A stretch of DNA of 64,000 bases, from positions 72,501-136,500 of the forward strand of contig WBZZ01003583.1 of assembly GCA_019918135.1 (NCBI GenBank), read 5' to 3'. The DNA is from Paulinella micropora (lineage: Eukaryota > Cercozoa > Imbricatea > Euglyphida > Paulinellidae). Shown piece after piece: positions 14,383 through 26,100 of this stretch. The translations under genes were made by a program, and so were the position numbers. Every line of letters starts with the position of its first letter. The stretch's first letter is position 1. The notes under the pieces are model-generated. The model had not been told where the DNA came from, did no database searches, and saw nothing but the letters and a program-made list of their open reading frames with translations.

Positions 14383-14652
14383 GGACACCGTGATAGCCCA
14401 GTGGTCAAGTTCTACCATCTGGGCCCTGTCGCCAGTTCGATTCCCGTCGGTGCCACCGGTATTTTCATTGAACATACCGGTCTATTTCTCTGGACCAGTA
14501 TTTTCATTGAACATACCGGCCCGTCTGGAAGTGTTGGAACTGCCCTTGCGGGGGTGTCATTAGAGCTTATCGTCAATTCTTCGTACTCCCCTCACGGGTG
14601 AGACGATGGAGGCGCATGTGCAGAAATGCATCAGCCATTGACAGAGAAGCAC

Positions 14653-14705
<53 letters not shown>
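14383..14705 (+). mobile_element. SINE copy 5
   Basis: Complete unit of the duplicated subfamily with a CCGGTATTTTC variant and an (ATT)n tail. It is nearly identical to copy 6 along its whole length, so the pair may have arisen by unequal exchange or tandem duplication rather than by two insertions. Confidence 0.88.
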
Positions 14706-14706
<1 letters not shown>

Positions 14707-14979
14707 GGACACCGTGATAGCCCAGTGGTCAAGTTCTACCATCTGGGCCCTGTCGCCAGTTCGATTCCCGTCGGTGCCACCGGTATTTTCATTGAACATA
14801 CCGGTCTATTTCTCTGGACCAGTATTTTCATTGAACATACCGGCCCGTCTGGAAGTGTTGGAACTGCCCTTGCGGGGGTGTCATTAGAGCTTATCGTCAA
14901 TTCTTCGTACTCCCCTCACGGGTGAGACGATGGAGGCGCATGTGCAGAAATGCATCAGCCATTGACAGAGAAGCACCAC

Positions 14980-15035
<56 letters not shown>
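14706..15035 (+). mobile_element. SINE copy 6
   Basis: Near-identical to copy 5, including the CCGGTATTTTC variant. It has a CACCACT junction before its (ATT)n tail. It is joined head to tail to copies 5 and 7. Confidence 0.88.
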
Positions 15036-15036
<1 letters not shown>

Positions 15037-15326
15037 GGACACCGTGATAGCCCAGTGGTCAAGTTCTACCATCTGGGCCCTGTCGCCAGTTCGATTCCCG
15101 TCGGTGCCACCAGTATTTTCATTGAACATACCGGTCCGTCTGGACCAGTATTTTCATTGAACATACCGGTCCGTCTGGAAGTGTTGGAACTGCCTTTGCG
15201 GGGGTGTCATTAGAGCTTATCGTCAATTCTTCGTACTCCCCTCACGGGTGAGACGATGGAGGCGCATGTGCAGAAATGCATCAGCCATTGACAGAGAGGC
15301 ACTATTATTATTATTATTATTATTAT
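15036..15326 (+). mobile_element. SINE copy 7
   Basis: Complete unit. Its internal duplication is a different one: the AGTATTTTCATTGAACATAC block is repeated with CCGTCTGGACC between. This shows that the duplication arose more than once or was remodelled. The tail is short (about 8 ATT units). Confidence 0.85.
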
Positions 15327-15458
15327 GGAGGCACATGTCCAGAATCTGGATCTGATGCTATAGTCTGAGGAAGCCTATTGTTATTGTTATTATTATTATT
15401 ATTATTAATGGAGGCACATGTCCAGGATCTGGATCTGATGCTATAGTCTGAGGAAGCC

Positions 15459-15504
<46 letters not shown>
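15327..15504 (+). mobile_element. Two tail fragments of the TCCAG/CTGGA family
   Basis: Two successive copies (about 15327 and 15408) of the module GGAGGCACATG, TCCAG, loop, CTGGA, then TCTGATGCTATAGTCTGAGG and an (ATT)n tail. They match the fragment at about 1818. In one copy the loop reads AAT, in the other GAT, and the stem is intact in both. Confidence 0.75.
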
Positions 15505-15772
15505 GGACACCGTGATAGCCCAGTGGTCAAGTTCTACCATCTGGGCCCTGTCGCCAGTTCGATTCCCGTCGGTGCCACCAGTATTTTCATTGAACATATC
15601 GGTCTATTTCTGGACCAGTATTTTCATTGAACATACCGGCCCGTCTGGAAGTGTTGGAACTGCCCTTGCGGGGGTGTCATTAGAGCTTATCGTCAATTCT
15701 TCGTACTCCCCTCACGGGTGAGACGATGGAGGCGCATGTGCAGAAATGCATCAGCCATTGACAGAGAAGCAC

Positions 15773-15808
<36 letters not shown>
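15505..15808 (+). mobile_element. SINE copy 8
   Basis: Complete unit of the duplicated subfamily (AACATATCGG variant) with an (ATT)n tail that runs directly into a (CTTA)n tract at 15808-15890. It is the last member of the train before copia relic A. Confidence 0.88.
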
Positions 15809-15847
<39 letters not shown>

Positions 15848-15890
15848 TATTTACTTACTTACTTACTTACTTACTTACTCACTTACTAAG
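15808..15890. repeat. (CTTA)n tract closing the SINE train
   Basis: About 80 bp of TTAC/CTTA units with one ATATTT interruption. It is directly joined to the integrase end of copia relic A, so the rest of that element is missing on this side. Confidence 0.95.
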
Positions 15891-18890
15891 GATAGATAGA
15901 TGGCCACCCAGCGATGTGGTCCACGAAGTCGAAGTTCTTCTCTTCTACCACCTTTCTCCCCGTAGTCGACCAGACGAAATAGGATGAAGTCTCTAATGAG
16001 TGTCCGAGATAGACAGCTAACTCAGACGTCGTCGAACTCCCCTTAGAGCTCCCTAGATGTCGGTAGCAAAGGCAGACAAAGACATGCCAGAACGATAGAT
16101 GTGGGAGCTTCCGTCCAAAGTAGACTTCATAACGAGGCTTCCCATCCTTATAGGGAACCGCATTGATGATAAAGACAGCGTGTAGGGCAGCATACCCCAT
16201 AAACTGGTAAGGTACACACCTTGCCACCATTAAAGCTCGTGCAATCCTAAAAACCTGCTTCAGCCAGGATTCAGCGATTGCATTCTTGTTCGGGTCGTAC
16301 TTGCCACTCATAGGCAACACACCATAGGTTCGCAGATGATCCTTCAGGGCAGTAGAGATCCACTCGCCATCCGACCTGAACTGCTTGAGCTTGTTGCCCG
16401 CATGGGTCCTCCCCAACGCCATCACATGCGCCAGATGCCCCACACAGACTTCAGCCGTTCTCTCCTTTAGTAGGAACGCAAATAGACAGCGTGTACCATC
16501 ATTAACGAAGAGAAGTAAGTAGTTGTAACCTCCATAAACCGGCTGAGGAAAATTTCCAGTACTATCTCCACTCAATCCCTCCCCCGCACGGTCCATAACA
16601 GTGAGATGTGCGCCAGAGTACGATGGTTTAAATGTTGAGTGCGTGAGCCGACAGACCACACACTTGCCGAAACGCCCAGAGCCCGCCAGAGCACCAGCAT
16701 CAACCACCACTCATTCTTGCTCATGCGCCTTGAGCAACGCAGCTGCAGGCTTGGGACCGATATGACCATACAGATCATGTAGCAAGCTACCACTCACCTT
16801 GTATGGTGCCTGCTGTCTTTTAGGTGGTCCCGAGTATAACAGGGTCCCAACATCCTTTCGAGCTGAAGGTAGGAAGCGATAGCGCAGGCTGTCATGCAAT
16901 AGTTCACCAACCATGATTTTCTCCCCATCTGGGATGCAGGTGCATTGTCGCTTCGAAACAAAGAAGCACTCCCCCTGAAGGTGAGTTGAGTAGCCCTACT
17001 TCTGCAAGCGCCCAGCCGACACAAGCCCCACATGAATGTCCGGCGTTACGTAGGTAGGGTCCAGACGTAAGAAGTAGTCCCCCAGTTCCGTTCCGGCTTC
17101 CAACAATGGCCACCCCATGCTTGTCCAGCCCTCGCCGCCCACCCAGCCCGTCTACCTCAACAAGTAATTCTTGCTTGATCGAGACAAGGTGTGGCCCACT
17201 GGGTACATGATCATGCGTAGCTGCGCTATCGAGGCACCAGTCTACGAAGGCCGGCCCAGCAGGTCCACAATCATCATACCCATTCACAACATAGAGAGAC
17301 GGATCGCTCCCACTACCACCACCGGAGCCCAATGATGACGCATTCACCTCCACAGGTTGCACCGGAGCCTGCCCCTCAGTTTGGACAACGAGTCCCGAAA
17401 CCGTATACGACCCTCCAACGCCCCCATCTTGTGCCACAACGCTCATCGCAGTGTATTGTCCCCCAGTGCCCTTTCCATCCCCCCCATCGAGGACGCCGGT
17501 CACAGTGAACTCCACTCCAGTCGAACGTGGCACCCCTCGCTCCCTTTAACGATAGGGAATCAACTTCGGCAGTGGCCGGGGCAGAATATGAGGTCGCTCC
17601 CCAGTCCCCGCCCTCACAGGCCTCGCCGGAACGTTAGAAAGAACATACCCCGTCGGTGCACAAACTTGCATGCGTTGATATCGAGCAATTGCCCTCCGGT
17701 AGTCTTGCACATCAATGAAATCCAAAGACCACGGTCCTGGTAGGCCCGCCGGCAGTCTCCCCGAGGGCAACATCGTCCGTCCATATGACGCATCCTTTGC
17801 CCTTCGAAGGTAGTCCAGCAGCACATCCAACTCCGGACACGGAGGCCCCACCCGTCCATCGGCACCGATACCATAACACCCTAGATGGTTCTCCATCTCC
17901 ATCCAGGGTATCATGGCATTATTGACGTCCAAAGGTCGGTACAAGACGGTACCCTGCCCTATAACCAGCCTCCAGAAGTACTCTTCCAACTCCACGAATC
18001 GAGGATCCCGTTCCGCAGCTTCCGGCCCAAGCACCACCGTTGAGGCCGCCGAGTCGGTCCGTTGAGCATCAACTTGTTGACTACCCTCATTCTCCTCAGG
18101 TGTGCCAGGCCCCACACGAATGCTACGGTCCAGGTCATCGTCCTCATCTTCCTCGTCGGACCCCAGTGGCTCCGCCGGCCCAATGTCCCCTTCCATCGGA
18201 AGACGTGCAAGATATGGCCCGCCACATCGAAAACGTACCAACCGATGCCAAAGTAGTGCTGCCACTCCTTGCAACTTCACTGAGAGGCCAATCCCCGTGC
18301 GATTTCGAGCGAGTTCGGTCCGCATAACCGCATCCCATACCACACTTGAGCTTAGGACAGTGCAGTAGTAGCGATGCTTAGGTTGATCAAGCCTTTTTTG
18401 ACATTGCTCATCGCAGTAGTAGACCCGATGACAGTTGTCGCACATAACCCCATCCTCAGGGTCCCGTCCACAACGTTCAAACTCCTTCGCCGGCTCCTCC
18501 CCAGTCAGGTTAGCACTCTCGCACTGCTTACATTCAAACTCCATTGTCGCTCCAAGTAGCAGAACAAGAGATGTTGTTGCCAATAGAACATCTCGTAGGC
18601 GTCAGCATGGTTGAACACCCGATGCACCTGCGCCGCAGCGAACACCAACCTCGGAGCTCCCTGGTCTCTCGTTATCATCGGCTCAGGTATCCAATGCTCG
18701 ACCGGAGGCATGCGATTAACCACCCCTGCGTAGTAGGCGACAGGGTCCATCTCGAAGTACGTAACCACATCACCCGGCCGCCCCCCTGTAGGCGTTACTC
18801 CGAAAGATTTGGATTTCGTAAAGATAAGCGAAATTCGAATTTGATTTTTGGTTTAATTCTCAAATTTGAATTTTGAATTTCGCTCTACAC
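15886..18890 (-). mobile_element. Ty1/copia relic A (gag end, MYND finger, protease, integrase)
   Basis: Read on the minus strand, the order is: a gag-proximal region from about 18770; a MYND-type zinc finger at about 18535-18355 (CDNCHRVYYCDEQCQ then H and C); an acidic linker; a copia aspartic protease (WCLDSAATHDHVPSG) near 17230; and a copia integrase at about 16710-15900 (CVVCRL zinc pair, FRSDGEW, NAIAESWLKQ). Reverse transcriptase and RNase H are absent on the left, where a CTTA tract begins. No LTR pair was found. It is broken, with a few interruptions besides the missing end. The gag-proximal part resembles that of elements C and E. Confidence 0.82.
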
Positions 18891-19851
18891 TTCCCCCCCC
18901 TTGATGACCCTTGTCATACAAATGTGAGGAGTAACTTCGTGTGTTCTGGCTCTGCCCGAATTGGCCGGGCTTGGGATCTGAAGTAAAGTCGCATCTTTGC
19001 TGACTCAACCTCACTTCGTACCCTTATCAACACTCCTTTGGATTCCCGCTGGGTGGGACGGAGGTCAGACATGGTCAGGTTGTGATAAGGCCTTCATCCC
19101 AGCTACCCTAATTGGAAAGGTTGGGATGAATGTCTTCCCCCAAGTGAACGCCAGGACGGAGATGCATTTGGTCCAACAGTAGAACCTCTGGCGGGTAAAC
19201 GGCTGGTGCAAGCTCTCAGCGCGCCTCGGACTTGACCGTGTGGCAACATCTTCACCCCATCTGCCCTAATTGGAAAGGTTAGGATGAATGTGTTCTCCAA
19301 GTGAACTCCGCAAATCGGTCGGGTTCTCTGGCTGGGAGACCATAAGACTGGAATGGGTCGTACGTTAGATACTTCACCCAATCTGACCCACGGACGGGAA
19401 GAACAGGTGAGATATCTTCAGTATGCTTCCCGAATCCCTGTTATAGGACAGAGGTGTCGGAGCGCGATCCCCAGATCTATGAGCAGATTCATTAGCGCTT
19501 AGGTGGATAATGAACTTGCTCGTAGATTGTCCATTTGTTGGAATGAACGGGCGCTTTGCCAGTCTAGATGTTCGTTTCATTTTTGGTGTCCTTGGTGGAT
19601 TTTTTTTTTTTTTTTTTTTTTGTATAGATATATACAATTGAATCGAGCCGGCTGGAAGTTATTGTCAGAAGTGTCTATGGAGATATATACAACCCCTTTT
19701 GGAGGGTCTCAAAACTCGTCATTCTCGTCCGCTTCCACATATCGGGTGAAATTGTCCTCAGTGCTGGACTGGGAGGGAGAGCGGCCGCGAGGACGTTCCT
19801 CGATTTGGTCGAGGGGAGGATCGTTACGCTCGTGATCGAGTTGGATCCGAA
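18891..19851. other. Noncoding stretch between copia A and gypsy B
   Basis: No gene. A near-perfect foldback of CGAAATTC and CAAATTTG blocks lies just left of this stretch (about 18830-18885). A C8 tract (about 18893) reads as a purine tract on the minus strand and could mark an LTR boundary. A block around CCCTAATTGGAAAGGTTGGGA is repeated at about 19105 and 19262, with TGAATGT and CCAAGTGAACNCC following both. A T18 tract ends near 19621. No LTR of element B could be matched here by eye. Confidence 0.45.
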
Positions 19852-20732
19852 TCATCTTCCGTTCGTCGTCGGAGAGCTCGAACGGTCAGATAGATAATTG
19901 CGGTGATTTATACTCAGGGTATAGTTGTCATATAATGGCCCCGAGTTTATATTCGTACACTTGTTCCCATCGGGGGTAACAATGTCGAGAGATATCGATA
20001 TATATAATCCAACGGCGTTGTTGCCTGGTGCCATTGGAACTCCACGTCTTGTACCGCGCCATCCCATTCTGGACGGGCGTGGTGACGGAAGTGTCTGGCC
20101 CATCTCTCCGCCCAATGGTTGGAGGCGTCGAGGGTCGGTAGGTCTTGGATCGCCATCACTGGGCACGACATTAGGTAGGTACCCATGGCCGTTCCGGAAC
20201 AAACTATAGCGAACGGCTATGAGCCATGTCGCCACGTGTTCTTGGCGAAAACGGAGGTAATGTCTTTGCCGCAGCCGTGCCGCTCCCTGGAATCGGGCGG
20301 GAGTCATAGGGGGCCGGGGACGATAGTAACTCCGCCCAGGTAGGAGGGCGAAGGTTAGGTATGTATATGGGGATATATCTTGATAAGGTGAGGAGAGACG
20401 GTTATGTTGCACTCTCCTCGTGGGGTAGGCCGAGAGCCTCCAGGAATTGGCGCAACTCGTCCCCGACCATTATCAGGCGAGGTGGCCCTTTCTTAGGTGA
20501 TAGGCCCGGTATGCTTTTACTTCCTTCGGAAGGGGTACACCCGCTTCCTCCAGGAGGTAGTAGTAGCAATTGATGTCCATTTGCGGCCATCGGAGCCTTC
20601 GGAGCTCATAGGGTTCCAAGAGATGTTTGGGCTGCGCGTTTATGCCATAGAATCGGAGCACACACGCCCTTTGTTGGTCGGACAAGCTAGTCCAGCCCAT
20701 TATGGAACGAGTTAACGCCCACTCCGCCTCGG

Positions 20733-22448
20733 TTAGCGTTGTAGGGTCGTTTGGGATAGGGACGTATGATTCCACGTGTGGGAGTGGATTTTCGTGAGCG
20801 CGCCAGGTTGGCGGTCCTGGGGGAACATGCGCTGGGTTCGTGAACGGGAACTCCTTTCCCGCCTCTTGTAGGTGAGCGTGTGTTCCGGACAGAGGTGCGG
20901 TCCGTTACGCTCTGGTGACGTGTAAATGTCAGAGGGTAAGGTCCATCTGCGGTTGCAGGCGTACGATCCATTGACCGCCACCGAGTTTAGCCCGCAACAG
21001 GTCACCATGAGGAGGTTTGCGTCCGTGTCCATGTAGGAACAGCTCGGGTTGTTGGACCAGACACCTCTCTCATCCATCAGTGGTGGGGGCGGTGTGGGCA
21101 CTCTCCCTTCAAGTACGACTCCCTTGGCTGGTGACTCCTCAAATAGGTGAGGGTCCGGGACCCAGTTGACCTGGTTGCCGACCCGCATGTGCCGGTATGG
21201 TTCCTTCGTAGGTTGGAAGGGATTGGATCGCAGATTGGTTGTGTGCCTTAGCGCAGGGCATTCGAGCCGCAGGCGGCGCTCCGCGTCCGTGATATCCGGG
21301 TATGGAGGGTATATGCGGTGTATTCGGCGCGATGCGGGGTCAAATGCGTATCGAACGGGCCTAGAGAGCTCTTCGCGTTCAACCGCTATTTGATGAAGGT
21401 GCGGATCCACCCCCCGTAGCATATTGTGCTCCGAAATTCGATAGGGCATCATCAATCGGTTGATGTTATCGTAGTTGACCCTATGGGGCGGGCTGGAAGG
21501 AGGAGCTTTGGGTTTCTCTTCCTTGGTTTCCCATCGAACGAGTCGGTAAGTGTTCGACCGTACCCATTTGCCCCCGTGACAATATACAGGTCGGTCGATC
21601 GGGCCGTATACGTACGGGAGGTCGTCAGTTTTGTGGAAGTATGCCACAAACTCCTCGTTCCTGCCCCAATGTCGGGGTTCTTCGGGCGGTGGACAGCGGT
21701 GGTGCTGATATTCCAAATCGGTTACCGCAGGAACGGGTTTTGACTCCTCAACCGGGTTCAACCCGTCGCTGTATTTGTCAGGTACGGTTTTGTCTTGGCT
21801 GCCGAATCGTCGCCAATAGTGGCGGCGGGCCTTTATGCGTCGCTTTGCTCGATTGCGCGCCAACACATCAGGATCACTATGTTCCCCCGTTGCGTATGCG
21901 GTGTCCGATTGGTCGAACTCGTCCGGCATACGCCATGGTTCGTCGTCTTCCTCTGGTAGGGCGGTTATACCCTCCGGGTCGACATCCTCGTCCGTTGGTG
22001 GAGAGGGAGGTGTGTTCGCAGTACTAGCCAGTGCTGCTACTTCCTTCGAACTCATGCGGGCATACTGGGCCTCGGTAGGCGAAAGATTGTGTGTGTTGCT
22101 GGGTGGGCTATTGGACGCGCTTGTGCTCGGGCGGGGTTGGGTAAGGCCCTCCGGAAAGTCTCCGGCCCCCTCATCTTCCGAGTGCGTTGCTTTGTGTCGT
22201 TTGTGTGGTGGGTTGGTGAACCTGGGGCTCTCCGACATAGGCAATTGGGACCCAGGCGGTTGTTTGGCCTCCGGCGGCACCCCTGCTATCGGCTGGCCTT
22301 CCTGCCGTTGTTCCGATGCTTTCCCCCTATCGACCGCGATGGCTTGCATGAGCAAATGGACCACCACGATAACGCACACTGACATCACGCACGCTAATAG
22401 GAACGCTAGATATAGCTCCAGGGCTTTTTCCATGCCTACAGGAGACAT
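20733..22448 (-). CDS. Extra ORF downstream of gypsy pol, with N-terminal membrane segment
   Basis: A 571-codon frame sits where env-like genes lie in some gypsy elements. Residues about 10-36 form one strong hydrophobic segment (LYLAFLLACVMSVCVIVVV), followed by a long Pro/Ser/Glu-rich stretch and a basic patch (RAKRRIKARRHYWRRFG). A C-terminal Cys-containing region follows (CCGLNSVAVNGSYACNRRW). There is no classical envelope layout (no furin site, fusion peptide or C-terminal anchor that I can see), so I do not call it an envelope gene. A shorter frame overlaps its end and another follows, to 19852. Function unknown. Confidence 0.6.
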   Translation of the reverse strand: MSPVGMEKALELYLAFLLACVMSVCVIVVVHLLMQAIAVDRGKASEQRQEGQPIAGVPPEAKQPPGSQLPMSESPRFTNPPHKRHKATHSEDEGAGDFPEGLTQPRPSTSASNSPPSNTHNLSPTEAQYARMSSKEVAALASTANTPPSPPTDEDVDPEGITALPEEDDEPWRMPDEFDQSDTAYATGEHSDPDVLARNRAKRRIKARRHYWRRFGSQDKTVPDKYSDGLNPVEESKPVPAVTDLEYQHHRCPPPEEPRHWGRNEEFVAYFHKTDDLPYVYGPIDRPVYCHGGKWVRSNTYRLVRWETKEEKPKAPPSSPPHRVNYDNINRLMMPYRISEHNMLRGVDPHLHQIAVEREELSRPVRYAFDPASRRIHRIYPPYPDITDAERRLRLECPALRHTTNLRSNPFQPTKEPYRHMRVGNQVNWVPDPHLFEESPAKGVVLEGRVPTPPPPLMDERGVWSNNPSCSYMDTDANLLMVTCCGLNSVAVNGSYACNRRWTLPSDIYTSPERNGPHLCPEHTLTYKRRERSSRSRTQRMFPQDRQPGALTKIHSHTWNHTSLSQTTLQR

Positions 22449-23170
22449 ACTTATAAGTTATTTTAGGAATTGTTGAGCCAAGATTTTGAGTAAAGTAAGT
22501 GTGTTTGTCGTGTGGATTTGGATGTTTGTCGTCTTTGCACACTTGCTTACTTATGTACTTGTCAACAGGGGGATTTGGGCGCGACATGAGCCCTTGGGTC
22601 CCTTCGCCTGTCCGTACTTGTTGCCTCGGGATTATATAGGAATCGGGCTGTTTCGGAATAGGGACACTTAAGTGCATGAATGGAGTATATATGCTTATGG
22701 CTCGTGGTATGTTTCAACCTTCCACCCAAACAACAGGATTGAGGGGGCTTGACATAAATGACATGACATTCTGTGGGGAATAATCTATCACACCCTACAC
22801 ATGTCAGAGCCGCGAGAGGCGGAATGACAACTCGAGAGGAGGCGAGTGTGATATGCAATGGCTAGGTTGAGCTAGCCTGAAATTATTCCAACCCATGGCG
22901 GCAACACCAACTACCGACCCGTCAAGATACCTTCAGGGCCGTCGCACCCCACGGCAGGTGGGGCAGGGTCATTTTTCCCGTTTGTCATACCAAGTTAGGT
23001 CCTATCCCTTCTCCCGTAGAAGAGCAGACTTAGGTAGTATTTTAGATAAGATAGAGATATCGGCGGGTGTGTCCCTAATCTAGGAGTGGCTAGGTTTCCG
23101 CGTGGTGCGGTTGTGCCCGGTACCTCTATACTACCCAAATTCGTATGCATATCATCGATCATCACCTTGA
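22449..23170 (-). other. Spacer between pol and the downstream ORF of element B
   Basis: About 720 bp without a supported frame. It could hold a splice acceptor or promoter for the downstream ORF, which would otherwise not be translated. No specific signal could be fixed by eye. Confidence 0.35.
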
Positions 23171-26100
23171 CTACTTTCGACCCTGTTTGGATTTAGCCGC
23201 TTGGCCAAGCCTACCAGGTTTGTATTTACCCGGTGCTGGTGCCCCTATGAGATCGGTGGAGATGCCTTCCGCGGCTATCTCGTCCCATACCCTGATTGGG
23301 ATTCGGCCGTGTTGGAGGTCGAACGGGTAATCTATCACCATGCGCGGCCACCCCTGTATCTGCCAGGGTTTGTATCCAGGCGATTTATCGGTAATGCCCC
23401 AGAACGTTTCGACGTTCTTCCCGTCTCTATATACTGGATAGAATATTCGGGACTCAGGATCGTCAAGGTCTTGGTGTGACCGATAAAACTGGAGGATGGG
23501 CGGTTCGGCCTTGGTTACTTTGTGTACCCGTGTGGCGCGGACCTTCGGTTCCCATTCCCGGACTTTCATTAGGAAGAAGTCGTTTAGGCAATCGTCGCCT
23601 ACGTGGGCCTCCGGTGGGCGAAGTAAGTATATTTTCCCCACGTGCCAATGGATGGTCTTAGCGTCCTCGCCTTTCTTGAGCTTGGACTCGCTCGGCGGGC
23701 GCTGAGGGACAACAGCTGCCTTTTCCTCCTGTTCAGTCTGCGGATGTATGTCCGGCCGCGGAGCTATAACTGCCGGAGAGGATCCGTCGTCTTGGTCGAC
23801 GTCCATTTCTTCCTGGCTGGGTGCCGTAGCCGCGTTATTCTCCGCAGCCGGGATCGGTTGATCGGGATTACCCTTCGCCTCGGCCGTCCTATCACGGCGC
23901 TTGGGCGGGGCACGCAAGCTTACGTTCAGCTTTTGGATAGCATCCGCCATGGTCTCGTTTCGGTCGAGCATGGGGTTAAAGCGTATTAAGCGTCGGACAT
24001 GAACCACCAGTGTCTTGCCTTTACCCTGGATGCGGTAGGTCAGAGCTCCTACTTGTTCCAGGACGGTGTAGGGTCCCTGCCACATTGGGAAGAGCTTAAC
24101 ACTGACCAAGTTGGGGACCTGCGGGACGTATAGGAATACGAGATCCCCCGCATGGTACTCTCCCGATTCGTACTTGACCTTGGAAGGTGCGTTCTGGTTT
24201 CTGTGGTTGGCTTCTTCGGCTTCTCTGGCCTTTGCCACGTAATGGCGTGTTTCAGCCATCACGCGTAGGCGACAAGCAAAGAGCTCTTCGTGTTCTAGGA
24301 ATCCGCCTTCCGGGCGGTGCGGGAGCACCATGTCTTCCGGAATACGTAGGTGGCGGCCGTACATGAGCAAGTTTGGGGAGGCGCCGGTGGTTTTGCCGCC
24401 CAACGCCTTCGACCCTGTGTTGTTCATGGAGAACACGAAGGACGGAAGTGCCCTGTGCCAGATGTGTTGGTTATCCCGGCAATATTGTTGGAGAGCGGCC
24501 TTGAGCGGCCTATGGACCCTCTCTATCTTGCCGTTACTTTCTGGCGAGTAAGCAGTGACATATTTCCACTTGAATCCCCACGCCATAGACAGCTGTGCCG
24601 AGAGTTCATTGGTGAACTCCGAGCCTCTATCACTGTATACGTTTTTCGGTACTCCCGTGTACCGAAAGACGTGATCTATTAACGCTTCGCACGTCGATGT
24701 TGCGTCCTTCTCCTTGACCGGGACCGCGAACACGTAGTTCGAATATCGGTCTATGGAGGTCAGGATGTACCGGTAGTTATGCTGTTCTGAGCGTGGAAGT
24801 GGGCCCACGAAATCTATGTGTAGGGTCTCAAACAGGTCGTCTGTAAGCTTGTATTCGCCATACAGGCCCGTGTGAGAATTCGGGTGCGGGGATTTGGTTT
24901 GCTTGCAATGCTCGCATGTTGCCACTGTGTCACCAATGGCCTGCTGCATGCCGTGCCACCAGAATTTGCGGGAAATAAACCATGACATTTTGTCTCTTCC
25001 TAGGTGAGAGTTCAGGGCGGAGCGATGAGTATCGGTCAAGATTGCCTTGCGAAGCTGTGGAGGGACCCACAGTGTCCATTTGGACTGTGTCTTTTCCCAC
25101 TTGCCCCCTTTCCCTTTATACCATAGGAGGTCGTCCTGCCAAGCCATGGTCTTCTTATGAAGGTGGATTTCCCTTGTCTCGGGATGCTTTTGGGCATCCA
25201 TGGCGTGAGAGATAAAGGGGCCCCATTCCTTCGAATTCCTGGCTAATTGGCCAAATACCGCAGGGCTGGCCAGGGTCATGTCCATGTCATCCAGCTCTAG
25301 GGCAGCAGTGACTAGACTGATATGCGCCCGGGTGTGTTGGGTTTGGTTTGCGGCTGCAATGGTAGCAGATCGTGATGGGTGAACATGTTTCGGCACCCAG
25401 AACGATTGTTCCTTATTGGCAAAGAACGCGTTCGTGGAGTGTTCATGTTCGTGGGTTTGTCCTTCCCGAATGTCACCCTCACTGAGGATATCCGCCTGCG
25501 TGTCGATCTCCTCGAGGAGATCCCGCCAGTCCTCCGCGTCGTGCTGGGCGCAACAAACGCGGCGGATGGACTCAAGGCTTTCTAGCAACTGCTCCCGGGT
25601 GTCCGGTGTGTATTCCGGTCTCCAGCTATGGGTGCTGGTGGCAAGGTATGCCATCCCTGTAGGCAGTGTGTCCCGAAACCCCGGCGTGTGTTCGTTGGAC
25701 AACCAGTCATCGTTGCCGGTCCACCCGACTAGGGATGCCGTTGGTGTATACATGGCAAACCGATCCAGTCCGTCCCCGATGGAGCCCTTGACTCTCTGCA
25801 TGCGGGAAAGGCTGTCCGGTACCGTGTTTTCCTTACCCTTGATGTACTCGATGGTGAAATCATACAGGGCTAGTTCCGACTGCCATCGTGCTAGTCGGCC
25901 CGTATGTTCCTTGTCCATGAGCCATCTCAAATTGGCATGGTCGGTTTGAACCAGTATGTTCGGTGCGCCCCACAAGTACTCTCTGAGCCTGCTGAACGCC
26001 CACACGATCGCCAGCGCTTCGCGCTGTCGTGTGCAGTAGTTCACCTGTTCAGGGGTCAGCTTTTTGCTGACGAACATGATAGGCCGGAGTTGCTGGTGTG

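Noticed and set aside
18830-18900. LTR border of gypsy B or copia A at the C8 tract
   Set aside because: The purine tract on the minus strand is followed by TGTAG, as expected for an LTR start, but no second LTR copy was found, so the border is not assigned.
20733-22448. Retroviral envelope gene
   Set aside because: Position fits, but no signal cleavage site, fusion peptide or C-terminal anchor was seen; kept as an ORF of unknown role.
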